A DNA stretch of 32,513 nucleotides from Omnitrophica bacterium RIFCSPHIGHO2_02_FULL_51_18 (GTDB lineage Bacteria > Omnitrophota > Gorgyraeia > 2-02-FULL-51-18): the NCBI GenBank assembly GCA_001804125.1, contig MHFI01000001.1, positions 10,884-43,396 on the forward strand, read 5' to 3'. Positions 32,177-32,513 of this stretch are shown here, piece by piece (position 1 is the first letter of the stretch; the number at the start of each line of letters is the position of its first letter). The notes under the pieces are model-generated. The model worked only from the letters and a program-made list of their open reading frames with translations, made no database searches and was not told the DNA's origin. A program made the position numbers and the translations under genes.

Positions 32177-32513
32177 TAATTGGAGAGTTTGATTCTGGCT
32201 CAGAACGAACGCTGGCGGCGTGGTTCAGGCATGCAAGTCGCACGATCCTTCGTAGCCCGTAAGGGCGAAGGAGGATAGTGGCAGAAGGGTTAGTAACACG
32301 TGGGTGATCTACCCTCGAGGCGGGGATAACATTTCGAAAGAAGTGCTAATACCCGATGACATTATCGAAACATAAGTTTTGATAATCAAAGGTAGCTCTT
32401 GAAGGGCTGTCGCTTGAGGAGGAGCCCGCGGCCTATCAGCTAGTTGGTGAGGTAACGGCCCACCAAGGCTTTTGACGGGTAGCTGGTCTAAGAGGACGGT
32501 CAGCAACATTGGG
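32177..32513 (+). rRNA. rrs: 16S ribosomal RNA, 5' part (truncated by window end)
   Basis: The 5' end is placed by alignment with E. coli: GAGAGTTTGATTCTGGCTCAG corresponds to positions 7-27, giving a start near 32177. AACGCTGGCGGCGTGGTTCAGGCATGCAAGTCGCACG and the later GGTGAGGTAACGGCCCACCAAGGC are clearly 16S (quoted in pieces; the key blocks are GCTGGCGGCG, CATGCAAGTCG and GGCCCACCAAGG). About 337 bases, through the helix-12 region, are present. The 27F primer site has T in place of C (GATTCTGG). The GGCGTGGTTCAGGCATGC block fits PVC-type bacteria, but no database comparison was made. Confidence 0.97.

Overview
The window is a bacterial chromosome segment. It looks like an uncultured PVC-type bacterium, most plausibly Omnitrophota (OP3). 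This rests on the order of the housekeeping genes (serA-purA-uppS-cdsA-dxr-rseP-proS-rimP-nusA-infB, then scpAB-pheA-hisC-aroF-tyrA-cmk-plsC-rpsA), an lptB fragment implying an outer membrane, many small palindromic repeats of the kind seen in such genomes (including LPAGRQ-type peptides read from them), and the look of the 16S rRNA 5' end. The assignment is inference, since no search could be run.

Layout. 1-28202 is one almost gap-free co-directional block on the + strand. It holds the lptB end, hpf, tig and clpP (proteostasis), a class V aminotransferase plus serA (serine synthesis), purA, and uppS-cdsA-dxr-rseP (isoprenoid and phospholipid precursors, envelope protease). Next come proS, rimP-nusA-infB and trpS (transcription and translation), scpA-scpB (chromosome condensation), pheA-hisC-aroF-tyrA (phenylalanine and tyrosine), cmk-plsC-rpsA and tyrS. 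Many junctions are 4-base ATGA or GTGA overlaps, implying translational coupling. A mazEF toxin-antitoxin pair with its own promoter and operator sits between aroF and tyrA. clpX, rbfA and aroA, which often accompany their neighbours here, are not in the block.

28347-30271 is a two-gene minus-strand operon: a STAS-domain regulator overlapping an SDR/DUF2867 protein by four bases. 30660-31352 is a second toxin-antitoxin module (Phd-type antitoxin, PIN toxin), again with a palindrome inside a consensus promoter. 31353-32176 has no clear gene. It holds inverted repeats, two promoter-like sites, terminators and a boxA-like site, and leads into the 16S rRNA gene, which runs off the right edge.

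The most distinctive signal is repeats. (A) Four copies of a hairpin with arms CCCCGCCCTTCC / GGAAGGGCGGGG lie at gene junctions. In three of them (tig, nusA, scpB) the right arm supplies the Shine-Dalgarno sequence and abuts or overlaps the start codon; at scpA/scpB an 18-codon mini-ORF spans the hairpin with its start on the scpA stop and its stop on the scpB start. (B) Long AT-rich inverted repeats precede purA, proS and aroF. (C) GC-rich palindromes are inserted in frame in uppS, proS, scpA and scpB. (D) GTCAT...ATGAC-ended elements lie in the intergenic regions on the right.
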